This document shows, piece after piece, positions 16,209 through 25,196 of a DNA stretch of 49,677 nt (within the stretch, counting starts at the first letter, position 1; each line of letters opens with the position of its first letter). The DNA comes from Candidatus Foliamicus numerosus (GTDB lineage Bacteria > Pseudomonadota > Gammaproteobacteria > Steroidobacterales > Foliamicaceae). Location of the stretch: NCBI GenBank assembly GCA_028285945.1, contig JAPYNE010000063.1, positions 1 through 49,677 of the forward strand. Reading direction: 5' to 3'. The notes under the pieces are model-generated. The model saw nothing but the letters and a program-made list of their open reading frames with translations, ran no database searches and was not told where the DNA came from. The position numbers were made by a program, and so were the translations under genes.

Positions 16209-19200
16209 TCACAACCTTGTCAGGTCAAGGCGCGCATGGCGACGCTCGTACAGTGCCAGCGCGTGCAAAGGGAAATACTGCCGGTATAGCACGTAGTCCA
16301 GAAGCGCGGTGCGGAAAAAGACTCCCGCCATGTCCTGCTTGGGCCATCCGCCATCTTCTTGCTGCGTTCTCAGCAGGAACTGGGCACCGCGCGACAACGC
16401 CGCCCAGTTGGAATCGCCCGCCTCTAAAAGCGCGATCAATGCCCAGGCGGTTTGGATGACTTGGCTTTCCTCATGCTCCACGTAGGTGCCGGGCAAGCAA
16501 CCGCTATGGTGTTCGCCCCACCCGCCATCCTCCCGCTGCCGGTCCAGCAGCCACCGGCAGGCCAAGCGCAAGGCCGGATCAGTCCGGCTGCAACCAGCCG
16601 CCAGCAGCCCCCGCACTCCGAAAAACGTGCCATAAACGAATTGCACGCCCCAAACGCCGCGCCACGATCCGTCGCTGGCCTGGGTGCGCCTGAGCCACGC
16701 ATCCGCCCGCGACATGGCCGCCGAAACAGAGGCGTCGGCAAAATCCGGGAAATGACTGCCCGCCGCCGCCAGCGCCGCGAGGCAGGATGCTGTGCATTCC
16801 ACAAATGAATGCTCGGTCATCGACTCGCCGAACATCTCCGCGGGATTCAGCCATTCCAGAGGAACCTTGGAGCGGCGCGCCTCGTAACTGCCGAAACCGC
16901 CGTCGCGGTTCTGGCTGCGCAGCATGAACGCAACGGCATGGCCGATCGCGGTGCGGTCCGCTGCGTCGCCACGCGCCGCGATAAGCCCCAGCACCGCTTC
17001 GGCGGTGCAGTCGGATACCGGCCATCCATGCCAACCGCCCGCAAAGCACCAGCCACCCTTCGGGTCCGCCCGGAAGGCTTCGCGAAATCCTTCGAAGCTC
17101 ACATCGATCTGTTGCGCCGCAAGGAAGTCCGCCGCGTTTTGCATGGCGCTTCCGGTGTCCTCGACCTTGGCCGCGGCCGCCAGCGCCTGCAACGCAAACC
17201 CGGTGTCCCAGGAAGCGCTTCTAGCGCCGGTCACGCGGGCGCCGTACTCCTCGTCGTCCCATATCCAGTCCTCCAGCTTTTCAAGCGCCTTGAGGCAATC
17301 GGAATCGTTGGGGTCGCGCAGCCACAACGCGAGGATATTCAGAATTCCGCTCACCGGAGAAATGTTCGTGTGGCTCGAGCTGTTCAGCTCCCAGCGGATT
17401 CGAGGAATGATTGACTGCACGCAGCGGGCGCGCAGGCGCCGGCTGTGGAGGCGGTCGTAGAGGCGCGCCATGGCGTATCCGGCCTTGAGCCAAACGCTCG
17501 GGCGCGCAAACAGATCGCCTTGGCGAAGCAGGTTGCGCGAAGCGGGGAAATTCACGCTCGAGAACCCCTGCGGATACAGCTCCTCCCGTAACGAGGCGAT
17601 CAATGGCGTGTCTGGCGCTATGAACCGTCGCGCGTATATCGCGGCCATCGCCATGTAGATCAGGCGGGTATGGCAGTACCAGTTGGACGGATGCAAAGGA
17701 ATCCAACGCGGCAGCAGCCAGAGTTCGGGAAGCACGGGATTCACTCCGCGCCAGTCGTAAAGGCCCAGAAGCGCAAGCCAGAATTTCCCCCAGCTTGGAA
17801 TGCTTGCAACGCCTTCGGTTTGCATGAAGATTCGCGCCGGTTCTATCAAGGGGTCGTCCCGCTCAACCCCCAGCAGTCTCGCCGCAACATAAACCAAGGT
17901 GGTCACAAACAGATTAGGCGGCGAATGATCGTGCATGCCCCATTGGCCGCAGGCAAGACGGCTGCGCTCAAAGTGGCGCAGAACGCTGCGGCGGCGGGCA
18001 TCCCCAAGCGGCCGCCCGAGAAGGTGATGGAGCAGCACATATTGCGCGGTGAGCATGGGGCACCACACCATCTCGCCCTCCCAGGCGCCGTCGTCGCGCT
18101 GCAAACCCGCTAGCCGCGTTGCGGCCCGCCGAACGGCGGTTTCAGGATCAGGCGGAACAGGCTCTTTTGGCTGAATGGACTTCGCCGCGCCTGATCGCGC
18201 CGGCATCGACACCAAAAATGCATGCGCCAGCGGATGGCTTGGCGCCGGTTGCGCGCTCCCGTTCGCACTCTTGGCCTTTTGCAGGCCCCGCACGCCAACC
18301 AGCGCCCATCCGAGCCGCACGGCAAGCCGTTGGACCACATCAAGAGGCCGCCGCCACGCGCTCACTTTATAGGAGAGCGGGATCTCGCCGGCCACAGACC
18401 GCAGCACCGTGGCGCCGAACGCCAAGGTCAGGCTGGCAAGGGACGTGTCTTCGCAGGCCAGCAGGCCCACGGTTCGCTCTCGGAAGGCATCATTCGCCCG
18501 CCAGTTCCGGTACACCGCGTGGCGCAGCACCGTGGCTTCGTCGCGATGATCGGCGAAGACTTCGTAGAGGCCCATAGCAAGCAGTTCGGGCGCGCGCGTA
18601 TCCAGAAAACGGCGGTTCGAGAACTCCTCGAAATTCGCGCTTTCGGCCAGCGCAATCGCATCGCCGAAGCCCAAAGTCATCCCCATCGCCGTCATGGGAT
18701 GGTAATGGCCTGCCGCATCGCCGATCAGCACCCGGTCAGGGCTGCCATAGGTGACGCGCGGCCGCAAGCTGCTGGCCGCAGCGCTGAACCGGCCTGAGCG
18801 CAGCGCCTGCACAAAGGCGCCGCGAACCTCCTCGGGCACAAGCGGAGCATAGGCGTCCAGCAGCAAGCCGACCGGGTCCCCCGGCGCCCAGTGATCCAAC
18901 GGGATATCCACGATGAGGCGGATGCGCTCCTCGGCCACCCGGTAGATGAGGATGGGCCCCGGCCCGCCCAGCAGCACATGCCCGTAGCCCTCCAGCGGCA
19001 AATTCACATCGTTAAGAATCAGGCCCAGCATCCGCGAACTGGTCATCAGTTCGGCGGACAGGCCCAGCGATTTGCGCACCACCGACATCCGACCGTCGGC
19101 CCCCACGATCTTGCCGGCGGTCAGGCGCTGATTCGAGCCATCGAACGTATAGGCAAGCTGCCGGCCCTCCACCTCGCGCACCCGCGCTTGCGCCAGATAG

Positions 19201-19571
19201 TCGATTTCCGGCTCGCGCTCGATGGTCTCGCGGAGGCGCCCGACCAGCGTCTCATGCTCGCATACCAGACCGGGCGATTCGTGGGGATAAGTGAAGACAA
19301 TGGACTCCCCGCCATCATCCGGGAACACCACGAACCCTCTGCCCGCGCAACTGGGGAGCTGCGTATCGAGATCAACCCCCAGATTGCGCAGCGCACGCGC
19401 GCCGGGCGGATGCAGCCACTCGCCGGCCAGTCGCCGCACGGCGCGTGGATTGGCTTCCAGCAAAGCCACCCGGGCGCCTTTGCGCGCGTGGGCCAAGGCG
19501 CACACGCTGCCTACCGGTCCGGCACCCACAACCGCTACGTCATAGGATGGCATGTTTGAGGATTGTTTCAT
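16209..19571 (-). CDS. Squalene monooxygenase-oxidosqualene cyclase fusion protein (1120 aa)
   Basis: Residues 1-~430 are an FAD monooxygenase of squalene-epoxidase type: VVGAGPVG (14-21), GADGRMS (157-163) and GDAAGHYHPMTAMGMTL (284-300), the last matching the SQLE pattern GDA..HP.TG.GMT. After a ~50-residue Pro/Ala/Ser linker, residues ~470-1120 are a triterpene cyclase with QW repeats (near 491, 964, 1012, 1070). The catalytic motif is VSDCTAE (852-858, Asp854), diagnostic of oxidosqualene cyclases; squalene-hopene cyclases have DxDDTA. WYCHTR (631-636) replaces the WCHCR motif, keeping the His. Val852 is lanosterol-synthase-like, while His848 recalls cycloartenol synthase. The reading frame is continuous across the junction. 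In Methylococcus these enzymes are separate genes. Position in the sterol operon fits a single-chain conversion of squalene to a cyclised sterol. Confidence 0.9.
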   Translation of the reverse strand: MKQSSNMPSYDVAVVGAGPVGSVCALAHARKGARVALLEANPRAVRRLAGEWLHPPGARALRNLGVDLDTQLPSCAGRGFVVFPDDGGESIVFTYPHESPGLVCEHETLVGRLRETIEREPEIDYLAQARVREVEGRQLAYTFDGSNQRLTAGKIVGADGRMSVVRKSLGLSAELMTSSRMLGLILNDVNLPLEGYGHVLLGGPGPILIYRVAEERIRLIVDIPLDHWAPGDPVGLLLDAYAPLVPEEVRGAFVQALRSGRFSAAASSLRPRVTYGSPDRVLIGDAAGHYHPMTAMGMTLGFGDAIALAESANFEEFSNRRFLDTRAPELLAMGLYEVFADHRDEATVLRHAVYRNWRANDAFRERTVGLLACEDTSLASLTLAFGATVLRSVAGEIPLSYKVSAWRRPLDVVQRLAVRLGWALVGVRGLQKAKSANGSAQPAPSHPLAHAFLVSMPARSGAAKSIQPKEPVPPDPETAVRRAATRLAGLQRDDGAWEGEMVWCPMLTAQYVLLHHLLGRPLGDARRRSVLRHFERSRLACGQWGMHDHSPPNLFVTTLVYVAARLLGVERDDPLIEPARIFMQTEGVASIPSWGKFWLALLGLYDWRGVNPVLPELWLLPRWIPLHPSNWYCHTRLIYMAMAAIYARRFIAPDTPLIASLREELYPQGFSSVNFPASRNLLRQGDLFARPSVWLKAGYAMARLYDRLHSRRLRARCVQSIIPRIRWELNSSSHTNISPVSGILNILALWLRDPNDSDCLKALEKLEDWIWDDEEYGARVTGARSASWDTGFALQALAAAAKVEDTGSAMQNAADFLAAQQIDVSFEGFREAFRADPKGGWCFAGGWHGWPVSDCTAEAVLGLIAARGDAADRTAIGHAVAFMLRSQNRDGGFGSYEARRSKVPLEWLNPAEMFGESMTEHSFVECTASCLAALAAAGSHFPDFADASVSAAMSRADAWLRRTQASDGSWRGVWGVQFVYGTFFGVRGLLAAGCSRTDPALRLACRWLLDRQREDGGWGEHHSGCLPGTYVEHEESQVIQTAWALIALLEAGDSNWAALSRGAQFLLRTQQEDGGWPKQDMAGVFFRTALLDYVLYRQYFPLHALALYERRHARLDLTRL

Positions 19572-19645
19572 CTAAACAGGCAGGACTTCCAACGAAGCCG
19601 TGTTGCAGCGAAGCGGTTGCCGAGCGTCATGAGCGGTTGCATGCC

Positions 19646-20749
19646 CTAGTACACAAACGGAATCATGCAGCAGGGCACCCGCTGCCGGTAGCGCGCCCAC
19701 AGCTCGCCGTACTTGGCTTGGCAGCGGCGCTCATCCCGCCGCGAGCGATGCCCCAAAAGGCTCGCTATCCAAGCGGGCAACAGAAAGGGCACCCAGGAAG
19801 AGAACCCGGTGGTGAGGGCAAACGCGAGGTAGATGCAAATCTCCCCCGTGTAATTGAGATGCCGCCCGATGCCCCAAAACCCCGAAACAAGCAGCCGACC
19901 GTCAAGCGATTCAGCCGGCTTGCCCCAGATCATCGCTCGGGGATCACTCTTGAAGCGGTCCTTCTGCGAGTTGGCGCCGCGAAACAGCCAAAAGCCGAAG
20001 CCGAACAGCAGCGCGATGCCAACGGCGAAAACAGGATGCATCGCGGGTCCGGTGGCATCCACCAGCCACCAGCCGGCGATGCAGTAGAAAAACGGCACCA
20101 GCGCGTAATCGCCCCACACCAGCATCCATCCGAAGCGTTCGCTCACGATATCCCAGGTTCGCAGCATTCCGCGCTCGAACTGAAAATAGTTGAGCACGTA
20201 AAGGAAACTGAGCGCTTGGTAGAGCGCCATCGCCAGCGTGAGCCGGCCGTAGGTTTCGTATTGCACCACCGCGAAGGATGCGTTGAGCAGCGCCAGCCCG
20301 ATGAGCGAGGGGCGATAGCTGAACATCTTGAGATCCACGCCCAGCAGCGAAGGATTGAGCTCGGTGCCGTAGTAAAAGCCCCGCCAGAATCCGGACGGGC
20401 GGCGTTTGCGGGCGCCGCGCCAATAAAGCCAGCAGGAAAGCGCGAACGCGAACAGATTCGCCACCGCGAATAGAGCGAAGAAATGGGTATAGAGCACCGA
20501 CAGCGAGAACCATCCGCCCCGCTGGGCCGCCGCCGCCGCGAGGGCGGTCAGCAGATACAGCGCCAAGCCGTTCAGCCTGTAGCTCACAGGGTTCCCTTCC
20601 GCATCCTCTCCGGCGACGCGCGAGCCAGGCAGAAACATCGATCCGGCAAACAGCAGAACCAGAAAAACCCCCGCCATTACCGCCGCATCAATCAGCATGC
20701 CGCCCGATAGAATGGGCGCTGAGAGCGGGGACTCAGGCATTGGCGGCAC
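19646..20749 (-). CDS. ERG4/ERG24 family sterol reductase (C-14 or related double-bond reductase, 367 aa)
   Basis: NADPH-dependent membrane enzyme family that reduces sterol C14=C15, C7=C8 or C24 double bonds. Seen here: GTELNPSLLG (128-137); a long block with LYVLNYFQFE ending WDIVSERFGWMLVWGD (~199-214); GFWGIGRHLNYTGE (290-303); and the C-terminal RRDERRCQAKYGELWARY with a terminal IPFVY. All are landmarks of ERG24/DHCR7/LBR proteins. About nine transmembrane helices are visible; 367 aa is short but acceptable. The start overlaps the Rieske gene end by 17 bp (8 bp if ATG 20740 is used). C-14 reductase is the best guess since it follows C-14 demethylation in the pathway. Confidence 0.85.
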   Translation of the reverse strand: MPPMPESPLSAPILSGGMLIDAAVMAGVFLVLLFAGSMFLPGSRVAGEDAEGNPVSYRLNGLALYLLTALAAAAAQRGGWFSLSVLYTHFFALFAVANLFAFALSCWLYWRGARKRRPSGFWRGFYYGTELNPSLLGVDLKMFSYRPSLIGLALLNASFAVVQYETYGRLTLAMALYQALSFLYVLNYFQFERGMLRTWDIVSERFGWMLVWGDYALVPFFYCIAGWWLVDATGPAMHPVFAVGIALLFGFGFWLFRGANSQKDRFKSDPRAMIWGKPAESLDGRLLVSGFWGIGRHLNYTGEICIYLAFALTTGFSSWVPFLLPAWIASLLGHRSRRDERRCQAKYGELWARYRQRVPCCMIPFVY

Positions 20750-21836
20750 CGTTCACTTTCTCGCGCTCCAAGTGCTCCTGCCACTTGCGCACCGTCACGT
20801 TCTGAAAGGCCCTAACGACCGGATTGAACTCAAGCGGACGGGCATCCCAGTGGCGCTCGTACCCTTCCTGCTCCGCCTCAACCGCAAACCCGTCCTGACC
20901 CAGCAAGGGGCCGATCAGCCAGCGGTTGGACAGCTTAAGCACCGCCCTCATGGCCAAGCGCGGAAAACGCACCGGCACCACGGGGATTTTCAGCGATTTG
21001 AAATAGAACAGGAAAAACGCGCGGGTGGTTCGCTCATCAATCGGCAGCACAAAAAGCCAGTGCTTGATGGCATCGTCGGTATTGGACCACTGGTACGGAT
21101 ACTGGTAGCAAAGCTCGATATACTGGGTATCGATACGGCCCTTATCCACAAACCGGCTGGAAATGCGGCCCGCGCCTATTTCCGTGTCGTAGGCGACATG
21201 CACATCGTCGCCTACGGTTTCGCAACGGGTGAGCTTCGCGCCCACAAAAGGACGGTAGCGGCGGTGCAGAAAGGCATGCGAGAAATCGCTCACGTTATCG
21301 ATCACCATCGAGTGATGAGCGGTCCAGGTGAAAGTGAGAGGCACACAGGCCCAGCGGTCGCGTCCCTCGAGTTCGGGAATGTGCGGAATTGAGCGCGATT
21401 CGGCCCGGTCCGGATCTCCTGGGAATAGCCATACGAGGCCGTAACGCACTTTCACCGGATAGGTCTTGACTCGCACCTTGGGCAGGCCGCCCATTCGCTC
21501 GTGATCCGTATCGGCCAGTTGCCCGTCCGGGTCGTATTTCCAGCCGTGGTAGGCGCACACCAGCCGGCAACCCTCCACCACGCCCAAGGACAGTTTGAGC
21601 TGGCGGTGCGCGCAGCGATTCTCCATGGCATGGAAAGATCCATCCTTGGCCCGATAAAGCGCGATCGAGCGTTTCCAGAACACCACCTCGACCACAGTTC
21701 CCGGTTTGATCCGCCGCACTTCCTCCACGGCGTACCAATAGTCAGGGTCCATGCCGGCGGCGCGGGACTTCTGCCGCAAATTGCCGGCCTCGTCAAAGCC
21801 GGGCGGCGACGCTGCCTGTGCCTGTGCTTGGTTCAT
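20733..21836 (-). CDS. Rieske non-haem iron oxygenase, SdmA-like sterol C-4 demethylase candidate (367 aa)
   Basis: The Rieske cluster ligands are C75-A-H77 and C94-A-Y-H97. The mononuclear iron site is predicted at Asp184, His187 and His191 in DNVSDFSHAFLH. Residues ~30-140 form the Rieske domain and the remainder the catalytic domain; the protein is soluble. In Methylococcus capsulatus SdmA (Rieske oxygenase) acts with SdmB (NAD-dependent dehydrogenase) to remove a C-4 methyl from sterols. The gene's direct neighbours here are an SdmB-like dehydrogenase and a sterol reductase, which supports that role. Other oxygenases such as the DAF-36/KSH types share the fold, so the exact reaction is inferred from context. 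Confidence 0.82.
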   Translation of the reverse strand: MNQAQAQAASPPGFDEAGNLRQKSRAAGMDPDYWYAVEEVRRIKPGTVVEVVFWKRSIALYRAKDGSFHAMENRCAHRQLKLSLGVVEGCRLVCAYHGWKYDPDGQLADTDHERMGGLPKVRVKTYPVKVRYGLVWLFPGDPDRAESRSIPHIPELEGRDRWACVPLTFTWTAHHSMVIDNVSDFSHAFLHRRYRPFVGAKLTRCETVGDDVHVAYDTEIGAGRISSRFVDKGRIDTQYIELCYQYPYQWSNTDDAIKHWLFVLPIDERTTRAFFLFYFKSLKIPVVPVRFPRLAMRAVLKLSNRWLIGPLLGQDGFAVEAEQEGYERHWDARPLEFNPVVRAFQNVTVRKWQEHLEREKVNGAANA

Positions 21837-21895
21837 GCCGAATCCTCCTCAGGAGTAACTGCCATTGGGGCGCCTGTCATTTCATTGTCCGCCTG

Positions 21896-22951
21896 TCACG
21901 CCGGGCCCTGCCTCGGCGCCTTGGCGAGCGGATGAGTAATGGCATTGCGCTGATGATGGAACGCATAGGCTTCATGCACCGCCTCCCGGATGCTGGTGGG
22001 CCGGTAGCCCAGCTCCCGCTGGGCCTTGCCGGTGTCGGCGTGCAAGCACTTGCGCAGCAGGCGGATGGCGCCTGGCGTGAAGCGCTGCGGAAAATCCGGA
22101 TGGCAGCGGCTGAGATAAAAGCTCGCCACCTCGGCGAACGGCAGCATCAGGTTCACCGGAATCCGGCGGTTTGGGCGCGGCGCCCCCGAAACCTCCTCGA
22201 ACAGATCGAGAATTTCGGAGATGGTTTTGTACTCGCTGCTGAAAATGTACTTTTCTCCCGAGCGCCCGCGCTCCATGCACAGCACATGACCTTCCACGAT
22301 GTCCCGAGCGGCAACAAACTCGAAGCCTCCATCCACGTACGCGCGCAACTTGCGGTTGCTGAAGGCGCACAAGGCGCTCCCCAGCCGCGAGGGGAAGAAG
22401 TCCGCGCTGCCCACCACCGCGCAGCACGTCGCCACCACCACGTCCTGGCCGGCCGCCGCCGCGCGCCAGCACTCATGCTCAACCAGCGACTTGCTGCGCT
22501 CGTAAGGCATGGTGCGCTCCATGGGATAGAACTGCATGAATTCGTTGGCCGGGGCGGAGGGATTATCAAGATCGTAGCCAACGGCGCTAAAGGAGCCGGT
22601 CACCACCATGCGGCCGGCGTCGGCCTCGCGCACGGCCTTGAGCATGTTGCGGGTGCCCACAACATTGCAATCGAATATCTCCCGCCGGTGGGCGTGATTG
22701 CCCTCAATGGTCGATATCTTGGCCGCGACGTGGTACACGCCTTGGCAGCCTTCCACCGCCTTGCGTGTGGCATCAAGGTCGCGGATGTCACCGAACACGC
22801 GCTCCACGTCCAAGCCGTCGAGCCCTTCATTGTTGTCTTGGTGCCGGAGCAGAACGCGCACTTTCACGCCATCTCGGATCAGTCGGCGAACCAGATTGGC
22901 GCCGACATGCCCCGCTGCACCGGTCACGAAAACAGGCGCCGTTCTCCCCAA
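21896..22951 (-). CDS. Extended SDR, 3-beta-HSD/NSDHL-like (SdmB-like) dehydrogenase (351 aa)
   Basis: NAD(P)-binding TGAAGHVGANLVRRL at the N-terminus and the catalytic YERSK (Tyr/Lys) define an extended short-chain dehydrogenase of the 3-beta-hydroxysteroid dehydrogenase/C-4 decarboxylase group. SDR intermediates such as VYHVAAKIS and the conserved NVVGTRNML are present. TTG 22951 is the likely start: GGAGG lies 8 nt upstream and it leaves the NAD motif directly at the N-terminus. It would oxidise and decarboxylate C-4-carboxysterols made by the adjacent Rieske enzyme. It lies between hpnC (35 bp) and the Rieske gene (59 bp). Confidence 0.82.
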   Translation of the reverse strand: MGRTAPVFVTGAAGHVGANLVRRLIRDGVKVRVLLRHQDNNEGLDGLDVERVFGDIRDLDATRKAVEGCQGVYHVAAKISTIEGNHAHRREIFDCNVVGTRNMLKAVREADAGRMVVTGSFSAVGYDLDNPSAPANEFMQFYPMERTMPYERSKSLVEHECWRAAAAGQDVVVATCCAVVGSADFFPSRLGSALCAFSNRKLRAYVDGGFEFVAARDIVEGHVLCMERGRSGEKYIFSSEYKTISEILDLFEEVSGAPRPNRRIPVNLMLPFAEVASFYLSRCHPDFPQRFTPGAIRLLRKCLHADTGKAQRELGYRPTSIREAVHEAYAFHHQRNAITHPLAKAPRQGPA

Positions 22952-22986
22952 CAGGCCTACCTCCAAAATAAACCGGAAACGGTATT

Positions 22987-23850
22987 CTAGCCGTTTCGGG
23001 CGAGCAATACACCACCGATGCCGCGCATCACGCAGCCAGCGAATTGCATTCTGCTCAATTCCACCCGCTCCGCGACCGGATCGCGGCGGCGCAATTCGGC
23101 GCTGAGTTTCCACGCAATGGCCACAATCGCCGCCGACTCCATGGCGAAGCGCGCGCTGCGCAACCGCCCGGCCAGCTGGTTGGCCGAAAGCAGCAGCGCG
23201 TCAGTGGCATCCAAGCAGCGATTGAAAACCTCGCGCAAGGGGGGCGGGGCGGCAGGCTCGCCAAGCATTTCGAGGTTTGCGCCGGCCTCGCGCATCCAGT
23301 CGCCCGGCAGATAGGCCCGGTCGAGAATGCGATAGTCGTCGGCGCAATCCTGTAGATGGTTGAGGACCTGCAAGGCGTTGCACAGCGCGTCGGCGGGCTC
23401 ATAGGCGCTGCCGCTCTCGCGGTGCAAATCGATCAGGTAGCGGCCTACGGGCGCGGCGGAGAAGTTGCAGTAGTCCATCAATTCGTCCCAATCGGCATAG
23501 CGCCGCTTGACCGCGTCCTGCTTGAAGGCGCGCGTCAAATCAACGCAGTGCCGGTGGGTCACGCCGGTTTCCGCAAGGCTGCGGCGGATGTCGTGCGCCT
23601 TGCGGTAGGCCGCATCGTCCGCTCCCGATCCGCTGGCCGCCTGCGCAAAGCCCTCCAGACGGCGGATTTTTTCCGAGGGTTCAAGTTGCGGATTGTCGGC
23701 AATGTCGTCGATGGCCCGGGCGTAGGCGTAAAACGCCGCGATATGCCGCCGCAAGCGGGCCGGCAGCAACCATGAGCCGACCGGAAAATTCTCGTCCGCC
23801 GCTCCCTTGCCGGACGGCGTTTCGATGGCCCCCGCGTTAGGCATAGGCAT
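22987..23850 (-). CDS. hpnC: Hydroxysqualene synthase HpnC
   Basis: Converts presqualene diphosphate to hydroxysqualene, the second step before HpnE. The squalene-synthase Asp-rich motifs are IDDIADN (47-53) and LNHLQDCADDY (163-173). ATG 23850 gives 287 aa, the normal size; a longer upstream frame is GC-rich read-through without a plausible N-terminus. hpnC is separated from hpnD/hpnE, which are in the opposite operon, but all three enzymes are present in the window. Confidence 0.92.
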   Translation of the reverse strand: MPMPNAGAIETPSGKGAADENFPVGSWLLPARLRRHIAAFYAYARAIDDIADNPQLEPSEKIRRLEGFAQAASGSGADDAAYRKAHDIRRSLAETGVTHRHCVDLTRAFKQDAVKRRYADWDELMDYCNFSAAPVGRYLIDLHRESGSAYEPADALCNALQVLNHLQDCADDYRILDRAYLPGDWMREAGANLEMLGEPAAPPPLREVFNRCLDATDALLLSANQLAGRLRSARFAMESAAIVAIAWKLSAELRRRDPVAERVELSRMQFAGCVMRGIGGVLLARNG

Positions 23851-23960
23851 TATCCGCAGGCGGGCGATGCCCGCCCGGCCACTTCTCCCGCCCGTCTTCG
23901 CGCCGCCATAAGGCTTGCCATGATAACTTGGGGCAGCGGCGGTCGGGCGCCTCCGGCCTG

Positions 23961-25196
23961 TCAAAAGTTGTAATTGAAATGCGCCGCCAGGAAACTGTCG
24001 CGGCGCGTGTCGTAATGAAGGTCCCGGGGGTCCACGCTCAAATGGGCGATCGCCTCCACCCGCAACGACCAGTCGCCCGGTAGCCGCCGCTTGAGTTCGA
24101 CGCTCAGAGCGCGCGAATCGTGGCGGAGGTCGCCGAGCAGCCCCAGCGCTATTTCCGTGCTCTGGACATCGTTGAAGGCCATGTGGAGGGCGGCAAAGAC
24201 ATCGTTCGCCCAGGCGTTCGTGGCTTGGCGGCCGCGGCTGTCGTCGTGCCACTCGGCCAGCAGAGCCACATCGACCGTTGAGCCAAGCACGGAGTGGAAA
24301 GTGTATTCGCCGCCCAGAACCACGGCGCGGTAGTTCCGCTCCCGGCCAGCCCGATTGCGGGCGCCGTTGCGGCGAATGGCTTCGAGCTTGCCCAGCCACG
24401 GCCCGAGCGTCAGCTGGGCATCCAAACCGAACTGGCGAATCTGCTCGTAGTGCGGAATGAGCGGCGGCGCTTCGTCGGCCGCCGGGTTCTCCGGTGTTGC
24501 GGGCACGAAGAACGGCTCGCGGTTGGTGCCCGCAAAGGCGCTGAGGCCGAAATCCAGTGGGCCTATGGTGTTGGCGTAGCGGGCCGCGAAGTCGAGATGC
24601 CGCTCCCCGGCTGCGCTTTCGTACAGGGCGTCCTCAACGATCGGCCGGCCGGAGCGAAGACGGCCGCCGGGCCCCGAAAAGGTGCGCTTGCGATGATAGG
24701 GAAGCGCCAGAAGATCCGCTGCGCCCCAGTTCCCGGAGAGGGTGAGATGGGCCATCGGTTGCCCCAGCTTCGCTTCTTCCCTAGGGTGCTCGACGAGGTC
24801 GAACTGGTTGACGATATCGACTAGGTTGTGCAGCTCGGCGACCCCCCAGAACACTTGATCGACACCGAGTCTGAACTCCCAGAAATTGCCGCCGAGCGCT
24901 CCGTGAACCAGCAGGTAGGCTTCCCGCATGTCCGCATGGGCGCGGCGCGAATCGGCGCTGTCGTAGCGCACAAACGAAGTGAGCGAAAAACGGACGCCGC
25001 CCTCGCTTTCGATGTGCAGCGACGGCTCGGCCACCAGCCCGCTGGCATGGGAGCGCTGGCCGGGGAAGGCCGCCGTTTGCGGATACCAGCGGCTTTGCAG
25101 GCTGATAAGGCCGAAAAAATCGTAAGCCTCCGCCCGGACGGCGGGCGGCTGCGCCAGCGCCAGCACGAGAGCCGCGACTGCGCCGCCTAAGCGCAT
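23961..25196 (-). CDS. Outer-membrane beta-barrel protein (411 aa)
   Basis: ATG 25196 overlaps the upstream stop by one base (TGATG), and the protein then opens with a clean signal peptide (MRLGGAVAALVLALA..., cleavage after AVRA). The mature part alternates polar and hydrophobic residues (e.g. FRLGVDQVFWGVAEL, VRFSLTSFVRYD) and ends in an aromatic residue (NYNF), as barrel proteins do. No specific family was recognised. With the LolA-like periplasmic gene it forms a pair often found next to RND transporters; here it heads the sterol operon, so a role in moving sterols to the outer membrane is a reasonable guess. Confidence 0.75.
   Translation of the reverse strand: MRLGGAVAALVLALAQPPAVRAEAYDFFGLISLQSRWYPQTAAFPGQRSHASGLVAEPSLHIESEGGVRFSLTSFVRYDSADSRRAHADMREAYLLVHGALGGNFWEFRLGVDQVFWGVAELHNLVDIVNQFDLVEHPREEAKLGQPMAHLTLSGNWGAADLLALPYHRKRTFSGPGGRLRSGRPIVEDALYESAAGERHLDFAARYANTIGPLDFGLSAFAGTNREPFFVPATPENPAADEAPPLIPHYEQIRQFGLDAQLTLGPWLGKLEAIRRNGARNRAGRERNYRAVVLGGEYTFHSVLGSTVDVALLAEWHDDSRGRQATNAWANDVFAALHMAFNDVQSTEIALGLLGDLRHDSRALSVELKRRLPGDWSLRVEAIAHLSVDPRDLHYDTRRDSFLAAHFNYNF

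Noticed and set aside
16209-18110. Squalene-hopene cyclase
   Set aside because: The catalytic motif is VSDCTAE, not DxDDTA, and a squalene monooxygenase domain is attached; oxidosqualene cyclase fits better.
21818-22990. Long forward frame opposite the SDR and Rieske genes
   Set aside because: It is antisense to two proteins with clear motifs; high GC content produces such frames.
22952-24399. Long N-terminal extensions of the HpnC and SDR frames
   Set aside because: The extra residues are GC-rich read-through with no family match; starts with ribosome sites exist at 23850 (HpnC) and 22951 (SDR).
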